Positions 10,248 through 20,158 of a stretch of DNA of 64,000 nucleotides are shown piece after piece; within the stretch, counting starts at the first letter, position 1, and each line of letters opens with the position of its first letter. Source of the stretch: Linanthus parryae (Eukaryota > Streptophyta > Magnoliopsida > Ericales > Polemoniaceae); assembly GCA_023055425.1 (NCBI GenBank), contig JALGPY010000004.1, forward strand, positions 20,545,718 through 20,609,717, in the 5' to 3' direction. The notes below the pieces were generated by a model. It was not told the DNA's origin. It was given only the letters and a program-made list of their open reading frames with translations, and did no database searches. The translations under genes were made by a program, and so were the position numbers.

Positions 10248-11855
10248 TTGACAGAGGACGCATGCGACTGCGAATGCATGGATGATGCAGATTGGAGAAA
10301 GTCCATATTGCGAGCCATCGCAGAAGGAACAAGCAACGAAAATTGGCCATCTACAAAGGGGTATTGCAAACATGACAACACCCTCTACTATAAAGGCCCA
10401 GGCGGAATACTCATGCGATGCGTCTCAGAACAGGAGGGACAAGCGCTGTTAGACAAGATTCACCAACACACTTGTGGAGAAAGTGAGGTGTCAATCTATC
10501 GGAAAGCCCAGAGGTATGGGATTCACTGGCCAGACATGTCAACAGCCGCGGCATTGATTCAAGGGAATTGCGAGAGTTGCGCGCTGATCAAAGACTCTTT
10601 AGAGATTGCTCTGGTTGATGATGACACGGATTGGAGGAAGTCACTCTTTGACTTTCTCACACAGAGGATTGAACCTGAATCGAGGAAAGAAACCGAAAAG
10701 CTAAAGCGAAAAGCAGCACGGTACGTGGTGCAAGAAAATATACTCTGGCGAAGAGGCCACGAAGGTAATCTACTGCGATGCTTAGATAGTAAGGAAGCAC
10801 AAGAGGTGATGGACCTCTCTCATCAAGCGGAACATCAAGGAGGTGCAAAGTTATGCAAACAGCTCCTCACAATTGGCTACTTTTGGCCCACAATGGAAGC
10901 GGACTGCCGAGCTAAAGTAAGGAGATGCCAAGAGTGCCAATTCAAAGGCAACCTAGTGCATGCCCCTGCTGTGGATCTACACGTGCTAGGAACGCCATGG
11001 CGGTTTCACACTTGGGCTTTGGATTTTGTTGGCCCTATACGACCGGCCTCGCATGGGAATCAGTTTATCCTCACGGCGACTGAGTTATTCACTAAGTGGG
11101 TAGAAGCAATACCACTGAAGACGGCAAATGCGCTCGCCGTAGTCCATTTTATCCAGGAGAACATCATATGCAGGTTTGGAATCCCAAACACCATTCTCTC
11201 GGATAATGGCACTCCCTTTGTCAATCGTCAGGTAGCTGCGAAACTAGCATAGTACAACATAAGGCAGATATGTTCTACTCCCTACTATCCGAAAGGAAAT
11301 GGTCAAGCAGAAGCAACCAACAAGACGCTATTGAGAATCTTGAGTAAGATGGTTGCAGATGACCACAAGAAGTGGGCTGATTCCTTGAACATAGCCTTGT
11401 GGGCGTATCGAACTTCTCCAAGGACGCCCACAGGAGTCTCGCCATTTCTCTTATGCTATGGAGCTGAAGCTGTAGTACCTGCGGAGGTGAAGGTCAACTC
11501 TGCGAGACTGGCTTTCCATGCATTATACGACAATCAACGCGATCATGACTTGGTCCTGTTAGAAGAGAAGCGGGAGCAAGCTAAGCGCACTAACAAGCGA
11601 TACCATGAACAGATCGCCCGCGCATACAACAAAACAGTCCAACGTCGAGATTTCGCAGTTGGAGATCTGGTTTTGCGCGCATCGGATCACTGCATGCGAG
11701 AGGCGGCTCATCCAAAATTCGCAGCCAACTGGGAAGGACCCTTCGAAGTCACATAAGTCTTTGATAGTGGCTACTGCAACATACAAAGGCTTCATGGGAC
11801 GGCCTCAACCCCAAGCTCAGTTAACATGCGCTGGATTAAGAAATATTATCCTTAA
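10248..11855 (+). pseudogene. Tat integrase with duplicated zinc-binding region
   Basis: Two similar units of about 110 residues lie in tandem (about 10281-10594 and 10617-10952). Each starts with an Asp-x-Asp-Trp-Arg-Lys-Ser stretch and ends in a zinc-finger-like segment with WP-x-M and C-x2-C (CESC, CQEC). The DDE core follows: Asp in WALDFVGP, Asp in LSDNGTPF, and Glu in NGQAEATNKTLL after the TAG at 11250. The C-terminal part has DLVLRASDH and WEGPFEVT before the TAA at 11754, then continues to 11855. Confidence 0.9.
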
Positions 11856-12070
11856 CTCCTCTTATTACATGCATTAGATTACAACGTCTACTTTATGCTC
11901 TGTACTGCTAAAGATTCATGCATTTTCTCTCCCATAAGAGGGAATTGTAATCTCACCTCTCCCATATGAGAGTATTCTATAATAAAAAGACTTCTCCCAA
12001 ATGGGAAGAACTTTATGATTTCGACTGTCTTTATTGCTTTATTTATTTCATCATTTCTCAATAGCGAAAG
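11856..12070 (+). other. Tat 3' untranslated sequence before the tandem repeats
   Basis: No gene seen. It has short repeats of a CTCTCCCATAAGAG-like word (about 11930-11975), a possible small dyad. Confidence 0.5.
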
Positions 12071-12680
12071 CCCATCCGCCGCGATGGCAGCATTATAAAA
12101 GTACGATCTTAAGTGATCTTCTAAGCCTATCTGCCATGATAGCAGCATTATGATCTTAAGTGATCTTTAAGCCTATTCGCCGTGATAGCAGCCTATGCGA
12201 ATACGATCTTAAGTGATCTTTTAAGCCTATCTGCCATGATAGCAGCCTATGCGAATATGATCTTAAGTGATCTTCAAGCCTATCCGCTGAGATAGCAGCC
12301 TATGCAAATACAATCTTAACTGATCTTTAAGCCTATCTGCCATGATAGCAGCCTCTACGAATACGATCTGGAAGGATCTTTAAGCCTATCTGCCATGATA
12401 GCAGCCCTATGCGAATGTGATCTCAAAACGGTCCTTAAGCCTATCTGCTATGATAGCAGCATTATGCGAATATGATCTTAAGTGATCTCCAAAGCTCATC
12501 TACCAAGATAGCAGCTGTGCTTAAGTCTAATCTTAAGTAGTTCTCAAGTCTATCTGTCAAGATAGCAAAGCTATGTAAATGCGATCTCGAATGATCTAAA
12601 TGCACATCTGCGAATCTATCTGACGGATAGCGAATCATATCGACAATGCAAAGTGCGAATTTAACACTACAAAAGGCGAA
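12071..12680 (+). repeat. Tandem repeat, about 11 units of 53-55 bp
   Basis: Units start near 12071, 12126, 12172, 12226, 12279, 12332, 12385, 12440, 12495, 12549 and 12614. A typical unit reads CCTATCTGCCATGATAGC then CCTATGCGAATACGATCTTA. Each contains the stem CTATC...GATAG with a six-base loop, and most have a GATCTTAAGTGATC word. Later units are degenerate, with isolated relics near 12785 and 12855. Tandem repeats between pol and the 3' LTR are typical of Tat elements. Confidence 0.93.
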
Positions 12681-13980
12681 ATCCGCCAGCACGCATGCGA
12701 AATTCTAATTTGTTGTAACAAGAGCAGCAAATCATATAAAGAGATTTATTATTATGAGTCAAAATGACTTACAATTTATCTGTCTAGATAGCAGCTTACA
12801 AGCGGAAAGCTCAGACTGAGCTAGTTACACAGCCAACATGGCTTGCAATGCATCTAAATAGCAGCCTACAAGCGTAAGTTACACATAGGGGGAATCCTTA
12901 CTGAAAAAGGATCGACCTGCTAGTCCTAACAGAAGCTATGCGATACAATGATCTGCGACCAAAGATCTGTAGCAAGTAGGGTGTTCCTATAAAAAGAACG
13001 GCCTACTAACGCTACAAGAGCTATGCGACGCTATGTTCAAGATCCCAGGATCTGACAAGGCCTCTGTCTGATCAACACCCCAAGAGATGTGCCTGAGGAA
13101 CCACCTATTCCGGTGAAGAACAAGCAAGCAGCAACTCCTAGGGCAAGAGGCTCCTTGTCCACGGAGACGAGCACAATGGCTCGCCACCCCGGGTTCAAGA
13201 ACGTGGTGGCGAATGGTCATCCTCCGGGAAAGCTAGAGGAGAAATCCGCCGTTCATTACGAACCGGTAAGAAGGCCAGTACGGCGCTGCACCTCGCCGGG
13301 AGGCGGCCGGAAGCATGACCTGCAAACATAATAGACGAAGAAAATTCTTCGAGCAAACATGAGGTATCATATGCATCTTCTTTATGATAGTTATAAAGAT
13401 CAATAAGCCTTGTAAAGAAGACCTTGGAAGCTATTTATATGGCACAAAGCACAAACTCAAGTGTCACAACTTGAAGTTGCCATGAATCAACGACAGACAA
13501 GCATTGAAGCCAACAGTCGTAGGGACTCATGGCAAGCCACATTATGGGATGAACAACCCAAGCAGTGCAAAGAAGGGTTTATATAGACCCAGTTCAGACT
13601 CTTCAGTTGCTCAGCTAAGTCAGCAAAACTTGAAAAAGGGGTAAGAATCAATAACTTACGCCTTGAAAAGAGGTAACAATCAATTACCCTACTAAAGGCT
13701 ACGACGATTCGGTTGCGTATCCTAATTAATGACGGAAGGTCATGATACGGATTGACTTCCCAAGGAAAGCGTGCTTATATGATAAGCAATTAGCGCGAAA
13801 ATCAAGGCAGAATATCGCTAAGCTGACGTCATAATTGATATGCACAGAGATATTCGAGCAAATCCCAGGAAGGGCAAAACAGGCATTCAATTTTATTTTA
13901 TTTTTAAAAAAAGGGGGGAGAAACCCTACCAACATTACAGTAATGTTTTAAAATTTTGTTCAGAACAAATTCGTTATTGT
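12681..13980 (+). other. Tat 3' region between tandem repeats and antisense gene
   Basis: Mostly noncoding. A short open stretch at 13089-13331 (plus) is Arg/Pro-rich and unrecognised; I do not call it a gene. A purine run AAAAAAAGGGGGGAG at about 13906-13920 resembles a polypurine tract but no LTR start follows. Confidence 0.5.
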
Positions 13981-14277
13981 TCAAAATAAGCCTTTGACCA
14001 GGGAGTCATTAGGAGTAAACAGTCGCGACAAATTCGCCACTTGCTCCACTTCTCGCTTCAACTGCTCATAGTTGGCGTTCATCTCATGGAAGAGCTTCAC
14101 AGCCTCTTCAGCTTTCTGCTTTTGCTGCTCTACCTTCTGCTCCTCAGCTGCGAGGTTATGGAAGCCGCGCTTCAAATTCACAGCCGCGCGAATCTGGGTG
14201 ACTCTTTTGACAAGATACCCAAAGCCTAGCTTGCCTTGAACTTTGGTTTGAAGGTTTTTACACATGTTGAAAAGCAA
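13981..14277 (-). pseudogene. C-terminal coiled-coil segment of antisense PMD gene
   Basis: Open reading LAAEEQKVEQQKQKAEEAVKLF followed by further heptad-like residues (MNANYEQLKREVEQVANLSRLF), ending at 13981. It probably joins upstream acidic segments at 14631-15012 (EDIIEVSDDAEAGTVLMEED) by splicing. The assignment to the same gene rests on order, strand and composition only. Confidence 0.5.
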
Positions 14278-15408
14278 CTGCGCGCTCTAAGGAGAGATGG
14301 TCGCAGGCGTGGCCGCAGATAGCTGCTCCAAAATCCAGATGGCTTCAGTTAAGAACAGCCTCCTGTCGAAAGGCTCTATCTCCAGGGACCTCACAAATGA
14401 TCGAGGATGAGAGAGACGCATTTGGACCAGCCAGTCCACATCAGCTTGCTTCAACCCTAAAGCAATGATAAATCAAGTTAGAATACCGGGCTTGCAAATG
14501 AAGAATGCAAGATGCGAACAACAAATGGTAACGAACCAGTTCCTTCAAGGATCTCGCGCAAAGAAGGAATGCGCATTGCCGGGGCAGCTGAAGACTGTTC
14601 TCGCTCCATTGCTCTCCTGTCAGCTGCGAGCTATAACTCCTCATAGTTGGCAGGAAGGGTATAAGCCGCACCAGGTGCGATCGCAGCTCCTACCTGCAAA
14701 CTCCAAAAGTTCCACGCAGGAAGAATCACTGCAGGCTCAGTCCTCGCCGGAGGCATGGAAGCGGTAGAGGTTGCAGCTTGATTAGGGATGCCTTCGGATG
14801 CGAAAGCCTCAGCAGCATCTGGCGCCTGTTTCCTCAGCAGCAGCATTGGTATCTTCTTCCATCAGCACGGTGCCGGCTTCGGCATCATCAGAAACTTCAA
14901 TGATGTCCTCGAAGGGCTCTCCTGCGTACTCGGCAGCCGCGATGGGCTTCTCGGTATGAGAGCTTGGCACCGGGACATAAGATGCAGAAGGATGGCTCCT
15001 CTGTCCCAGCATGGCTTCACCAGCGTCACCTGCGATACAAGACGCGATGGTGTGAGGTAACTTGTGTTGAACAATATTTTATTATTTTAATAAACCAAGA
15101 GCGAGCACCTCCACGCGAGGGTGGGATTGCAGCATCTTCGTCATATGCTAAGGACGCGGAACCTTGTCCTATTAATGTATCTTCATTAAGCATATCTTTA
15201 AGATGAGCGTGACCTGGGGCGCGAAGAAACCAGTCATGATTATGTTTGGGTTACTAAGCCTAGTTCACAAACGTTGTTCAAATGATTACCTGAAGGTTCA
15301 CCGCACTTGCTTACTAGCCAGCGGCGAATGTCCGCTTTCGACAAGCCGTGCTTTAATGCACCAACAATCACATCTCGGTAAGTTACCGCAAGATTAAAAA
15401 TCTCACCT

Positions 15409-15760
15409 GCATTACCGCCCGCGATCTCTTCGAAGTCCGCTTGGACTTGCTCCAGAGCAGCCGCATCCTCTTCCTGAGCCGCTTCATCCTCGTCAACTTG
15501 AGGAGCCACATCTTCTGGAATCGCATCTTCCTCATCGGTTGGGCGCATCAAGTCGTCGACGTGTTGCTCTTCCAGGCTCCTTTGCTTTACGCGTTCAATT
15601 TCCTCTTCTTCTCGCTTTCTCCTTCTTTCAGCAGCCTCTGCAGCTGTTCTCCTGGACTCAGCAAGGATGTCCTCGCTTATGGTTTCGTTGTAAACACCAG
15701 AATGAGAACCCCTCTTTTGCCTCTTGGCCAAAAGGCCACTGATGGTCTCATCATCATCAT
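15409..15760 (-). pseudogene. PMD exon 3: acidic coiled-coil-like segment
   Basis: Starts DDDDETISGLLAKRQKRG, with a probable nuclear-type basic patch AKRQKR. It continues AAEAAERRRKREEEEIERVKQ and a Glu/Asp/Ala-rich tail ending ADFEEIAGGNAG at a GTGAGATT donor near 15408. Composition suggests coiled coil. The later exon boundaries (15000-15240, 14630-15012) are unclear. Confidence 0.55.
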
Positions 15761-15830
15761 CTGTAAAGGAACAATTTGTCAAGATTGTGAAAAAGTTAAG
15801 ATAATAAGGAAAGAAGTGCGATTGAGATAC
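15761..15830 (-). other. Predicted intron 2 of antisense PMD gene (70 bp)
   Basis: Minus-strand donor GGGAG/GTATCTCAAT and acceptor TTCCTTTACAG/ATGATGATG, with a T-rich tract before the acceptor. Confidence 0.7.
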
Positions 15831-16329
15831 CTCCCGACTCTTCCTCTTGTATCTCATCTCTTTCTCTGACATCTTTGACTCTTTCTTATTCTTCATTTCC
15901 TTCTCTCGTCTCCCTTCTCTCCTCTTCCTCTTCCTCCTGACCAAACGGAACAAAGGTCTCCACTGCGAGCTCCTTCCGCGCTTTGCTGGGCATGCGACCT
16001 TTACCCTTATCCATGGAAGTAAGGGATCTCGCAGGAGGGGAAGTTGGAGCGCTCCTAGGGGAAGAGATTGTGATTCCCCTTTGTCTGGGCCTCTTCACTC
16101 TTGGGACAGCAGTTGCTGGAGGAGACGGATCGTTCCTGGGTGGAGACAAATCTGGAGCATTGTCTATCAGCGAATCAGCAAAAACATCCATGACTTGGCA
16201 AATTCGGGTTTCAACTGCGGGAGCCATTTTCAATGCTAGCCGAACTGGTTCACCTCGTCTTCTCGCAGTGACAATGGTGGTGATCAGCGATTTGGAACGC
16301 TCACCGGATGCGAATCTCCTCACATAGCA
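15831..16329 (-). pseudogene. PMD exon 2: basic, Ser/Pro-rich linker
   Basis: Reads CYVRRFASGERSKSL, RICQVMDVFADSL, then a Pro/Ser/Arg-rich stretch with DKGKGRMPSKARKE, and a Glu/Arg/Lys-rich end. A length change in a CTC/TCC microsatellite near 15910-15945 shifts the frame between the FVPFGQEEEEEE reading and the later KRKSRE reading. It ends at a GT donor at 15829-15830. Confidence 0.6.
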
Positions 16330-16406
16330 CTGCGGCAGAAAATGAAGCATAAAGTTTCAACGTATCGGAATAAGGAAACTTAGTACATGCAAGAGAGATT
16401 GTTTAC
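16330..16406 (-). other. Predicted intron 1 of antisense PMD gene (77 bp)
   Basis: Minus-strand donor CCAAG/GTAAACAAT and acceptor CTGCCGCAG/TGCTATG. Splicing keeps SETFAK joined in frame to CYVRRFASGER. Confidence 0.7.
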
Positions 16407-18287
16407 CTTGGCGAAAGTTTCGCTGTATGTGATGACATGCGAATCACCTCTCTTAACTGCGGCCATCTTTTCGTCAAGGATGGTGGAGGGACACAGGTGA
16501 TTCTCGCGATCCAGCAACGAATAGCAACCATATTCGGAGTTGTCCAGGCTACAGTTGGGACGGAAAGGGAAAGAATTCCTCTTGATCACAGGAGCTCTGC
16601 TTGGCCGAGGGGTCGACTGCGTCTCAAACCTTGTCTGCTGGGTATTCCAATAAGCGACCCAGTTTCTGGAGTAGCCACCTTCGCGGTTACCTGGGGGTTG
16701 CTCGAAGGGAAGATTGCTCCTTAAGATTGTTTTACACTCCCCAGACAGTAATCGTTTGTAGCAGCCTCTTATGATAGACTGCGGCCAGATTGATGGTGCC
16801 ACCGCATCGAAGCCAAACTGGGGAGAAACGCGAGTAGGATCAACATCCACGGTGATTCTCTCGTACCTAGGGGCGAGCTCGCGAACATGATCTGCAAGAG
16901 CAGGAAGAGAGCCTCTTAGAAACCAGCAGAAGAATTCGCGATAGCGCTCGTGGAAGTGCTCCCCGCCCTCGAAAAGAAGCTCTTCCGAGAAAGCAACAGC
17001 CTTGGAAGGATATAGTTTCGGGAACCATCGCACATTCTCAATGCGCGTGGCATAAGGCCTGGCTATAAACTCTTCCCGATTGTCGCATATCAGGCTCCAA
17101 ACGCACTTAGGAAAGTGAGTTCCAAACCACCTCGCAGCCCTGCCGCTATTACGTTCTTCCTCCACACCTGGGGCACACCACTTACTGGGCTTAGAAGGAA
17201 CAGGAGCATAAGAGGGCCATCGCTCGAAGACCCACATGGTTAAGAAGGCAATGTTGACATAGGTCAACACGTCGAGGCGACCGCGCGAGTCCTTGATTGC
17301 TACGACCAGTTGATCTAACCTATGGTACAAGGTACCCAAGACTAGAGGCCCAAGTGCGACCTTTTAACCAAGGTTCAATTTCACAGCAAGTGGGAGGACA
17401 TGGTAGAAGACCCCATCATGAGGGTGGCCATCGATCAGATACCTCGACAACCAGGCGCAGATAAAAGCACACAGGATCAGATGATAGCCCATTCCATTCA
17501 CATAGTTTTTAGCCTTTGGGTTCTGGCTCAGAAGTTTCTTGGTGATACTACTGCTCGCATAATCACGGAAGAAGTTTGCACCCACTTTCCCCAAGTGTTC
17601 TTCGCAGACGTATCAACCAATTTCCAGTCAGGAAGAAGTTTTGCAGGTGTCCACCGGGTGGAAAATTTCTTCACCTCTGACAAGCATTCCTCCATCTGCT
17701 TGTACAGAGCGAGCTCCGCATCAGTCCTCAAGGGACTCAGAGGATCCACCTCACCCACAGGAGACAGATCATACAGCATGTGTACATCTTCGAGAGTGGG
17801 AGCAGCCTCGAACTCAGCGAAGTGGAATGTGTGAGTCGCAGGCGAGTAACGCGAAAGAAGGTTTAGAAGCATGGACTGGTCCAGCTTCACGGCGGCACCC
17901 TTCATAGCACGGACTGCAAAATATATGCCAGCATCGTTCAGAGCAATGGCATGATGGGTCAGTACATGGTCAATCCACTCATCCATAAAGTCCAATTTCT
18001 GAACAAACGCTTGAGTAGAAATCGCAGTGTACGGGAAAAACCCATTTTCGACCCCCTGTCGAACCATATCCTTCGAATCGATAAATTCGAGCATGGCAGC
18101 ATTGACAGGAGGGGTCAGTGTTTGCAATTCTTCAACAGGAACATGGGGTTGGCAGGTTCTTCACCTTAATCCTAGCATGGTAAAAGTCTTTGCCACCCAG
18201 ATAGGGGGCTTTTCGCCATAAGGTCTGTGGGAGATCAGGTATTTCTTCGACCTCCTTCACGGGTTTAGTTCCTTTTGTCTTTGCCAT
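16407..18287 (-). pseudogene. PMD exon 1
   Basis: Residues resembling the plant mobile domain include LEFIDSKDMVRQG, DDAGIYFAVRAMKG-like text, YHLILCAFICAWLSRYL, VALGPLVLGTLYHRLDQL and LTYVNIAFLTMWVFERWPSY. The last three are characteristic of PMD C-terminal halves. A one-base shift near 18140 separates the start MAKTKGTKP from the rest, another lies near 17560, and a TAA interrupts VKLNLG/KVALGP at about 17364. The exon ends at a GT donor after SETFAK (boundary 16406/16407). Confidence 0.72.
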
Positions 18288-19041
18288 TCCTGCGGAAAAG
18301 CAAGAAAAAAGGGGGGAGAAATACACACACTTTAGTTTGAATTTCAAGATTCAGTTTGAAGCGACGAGGCTTTATCAGAAGAAAGATGAACAGTTCAATA
18401 TCAATTTTGGGGTTTTGAAAGTTTAGAATCGTTTGCATTATTGGGAATTCCAGAAACCCTACATTCAAAACCCTTACAATCTGGGGATTAAATCAGGGTT
18501 GGATTCAAAGAGCAAGGTCTCCTTCATAGTTTTCAGTGGATAATATGTTTCGGAGAGTCATGGGTTTGCAGATCCAACGCAGTTCAAAGCATATATCGGT
18601 AATTAAAAAAAATTTAACAAGGCCAACCTTGTTTTGGTAAAGCTTGCTTGGATGCGCACAGTTGAAGAAGACGATTGACAAGAGAGAATTGATGATTGAT
18701 TATCTGAATCTGCTCTTGAAGGCCTCCGGGTATCATTCACTTTAAGAGAAAGAAGTGATATTTTGCAACAATGGTGAGCACAGAGTATTTATCCAAAAAC
18801 AATGAAGGGTTGCGTCCTTTCACTAGTCAAATCGCAACTGTCACCGTCGAATCGCGCAATCACAGGACAAGCTGACGTCACGCCTAAAACCCTAAAAAGG
18901 CCAGACGACACGACTCTAGGGATTTTAGGTCATAATGACATGCACGGGGGCTGAATTTGCGTGTATTTGAATTGGTGCGTGGCGACGACGCGTACGTTGG
19001 TTCCTGCGCATGGAAGTCTATCCGGCTATAAGTCTTCACGC
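18288..19041 (-). promoter_or_regulatory. Region upstream of the antisense PMD gene
   Basis: No ORF of note. On the minus strand a TATA-like GGATAAATACTC lies near 18784-18796, about 500 bases before the ATG, so this stretch may hold the antisense promoter and 5' UTR. It also contains a second purine run (AAAAAAGGGGGGAG near 18306-18320). Confidence 0.35.
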
Positions 19042-19054
19042 GCAGAAAGGGGGC
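19042..19054 (+). promoter_or_regulatory. Polypurine tract of Tat element T
   Basis: GCAGAAAGGGGGC, three bases before a TGTAGATAG LTR start. It primes plus-strand DNA synthesis in such elements. Confidence 0.65.
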
Positions 19055-19057
19055 TAA

Positions 19058-19700
19058 TGTAGATAGTGCTTTCTGGACAGGAAGATCTTGGCCACGTGGC
19101 AACCATCTAGCACACCATACTGTGCTCCACACGCACTGGATCACCATCCGCGCTGATCCACGTGGGGGCTGCGAGACAGGGCCCTCGCATACCACTGCAC
19201 GGGACTTGTAGGGACTTAGTGGCTTGGAGGCTAGAGTAAGTCCTGTCGCGTGCGAGCCAAGCCCGCGCGCGACCCCTAGTAACTGCTTTTGAGATACTTA
19301 TGGCACGAGCTTCATAAACCCGGTCAAACCGGTCAAACCCGGTCAATCCCATAACGGTTTCGGTATACACGGATAACGTGCTGTAACGGTCCCTATATAG
19401 GCGGATGAACGTGCCGTTGTGGTTAAGCTAATTAAGCCGCCATTGATGGGCGCATTAACCACACTGCAACGGTTACATTCTCCGTTATATATAGGATCGT
19501 TAACCTTTCCATACAAGGGAGAACCACCAGACATACGCGGAAGTTCTGCCAAACCCTTGTCTCTCTCTCATACAGTGCTATTGCCTTACTCTCTCCCTAC
19601 ACACAACCCAACACTTCCTGTGCCATTTCTATTCTCTGTCCTTGGTATACACAGAGTTCTCTCTGCAAGATTCTCTTGTACACAGCAGGCTACCAGGCAT
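19058..19700 (+). repeat. 3' LTR of Tat element T (right end approximate)
   Basis: Begins TGTAGATAGTGC right after the polypurine tract. It has three close copies of a CCGGTCAAAC word (19318-19347) and TATA-like sites at 19391-19400 and 19485-19493, followed by a pyrimidine-rich leader and CTCTCTCTC at about 19560. The end is not set because the 5' LTR is outside the window. Confidence 0.6.
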
Positions 19701-20158
19701 GTGATTGCTTAATTTTCTACTTTAATATATATATATATATATGTATCTATGAATATAAAATACGAAAATAATGAATAACTAATATTAGTTCACACATAGA
19801 ACAACACACAAAATATGTGAATATGTATATGTTTCATGCTCGTCTTTCGAGCACTTGACCGGTAATTTATTCATGTTACTCTAGACCCTTGAATAGTCAT
19901 TACAATCTCCGGACGCCTGGTTGATGCGGTAGCAGACACACATGGGATCCGGTCTATGAGCTTTTAGTGGGTACGTAGCTAGCACCTGACTGTAGTTAGA
20001 TAGTACTATTCTCTGTACTGACGATCCAGTGGGGGATATGCACACTTAAGGTTGACTTTGTCGTGGTAAATCAGTGGATACTTGAATAAAGAAGTGAATT
20101 TGGTGTTGCCTTCCTTGTCAGAAGTGAATCTAGTCCTTACAACCCTCTGGATAGTGGG
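19701..20158 (+). repeat. Left part of a chromovirus-like LTR split by element B
   Basis: No ORF. It has an AT dinucleotide run at about 19724-19743. It continues across element B: removing 20159-35462 joins CTGGATAGTGGG to ATATGAAATCC. The LTR then runs to a GGGGTGTTACA end at 35922. The left junction with the Tat LTR is not resolved. Confidence 0.55.
20154..20158. other. Target site duplication of element B, left copy (GTGGG)
   Basis: Identical to 35458-35462. Five bases is the usual gypsy duplication. Confidence 0.93.

Larger units (their letters stand above)
8422..11855 (+). pseudogene. pol: Tat pol, single frame with five in-frame stops
   Basis: One reading frame runs from the edge of element A to a natural-looking end (RWIKKYYP then stop at 11853-11855). 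It is interrupted only by stops at 9540-9542, 9648-9650, 10242-10244 and 11250-11252 (all TAG) and 11754-11756 (TAA). I see no frameshift in about 1,140 codons. The domain entries below give the contents. Decay by point substitution only suggests relatively recent inactivation. Confidence 0.92.
13981..18287 (-). pseudogene. Antisense plant-mobile-domain (PMD)-like gene with introns, inside Tat element T
   Basis: Runs opposite to the element, between pol and the 3' LTR. It starts MAKTKGTKPVKEVEEIP at 18287, then a PMD-like region, a basic Ser/Pro-rich linker, an acidic Glu/Asp/Ala-rich region and a terminal coiled coil. Two short introns with GT...AG borders can be read (16330-16406 and 15761-15830); others are likely around 15240-15408 and 14280-14440. 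Frameshifts near 18140, 17560 and 15900 and a stop near 17364 break it. PMD proteins occur both as plant genes of the MAIN/MAIL type and in transposons. Whether this copy came from a host gene or is an inherited element ORF is open. Confidence 0.75.
8422..19700 (+). mobile_element. Element T: Tat-lineage Ty3/gypsy retrotransposon, 5' part missing
   Basis: Contains the RT-RNase H, second RNase H and integrase of a Tat-type pol, a long 3' region with 53-bp tandem repeats, an antisense PMD-like gene, a polypurine tract (19042-19054) and a 3' LTR starting at 19058. Gag, protease and 5' LTR would lie left of element A, outside the window. A second RNase H domain before integrase, and extra ORFs between pol and the 3' LTR, are known of this lineage. 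The right end is not exact because the partner LTR is absent. Confidence 0.88.

Noticed and set aside
13089..13331. Small Arg/Pro-rich ORF in the Tat 3' region
   Set aside because: No family recognised and no conservation evidence; left as noncoding.
13906..13920. Polypurine tract marking a 3' LTR of the Tat element
   Set aside because: No TG LTR start follows; the tract at 19042-19054 next to TGTAGATAG fits better. A similar run at about 18306-18320 was rejected for the same reason.
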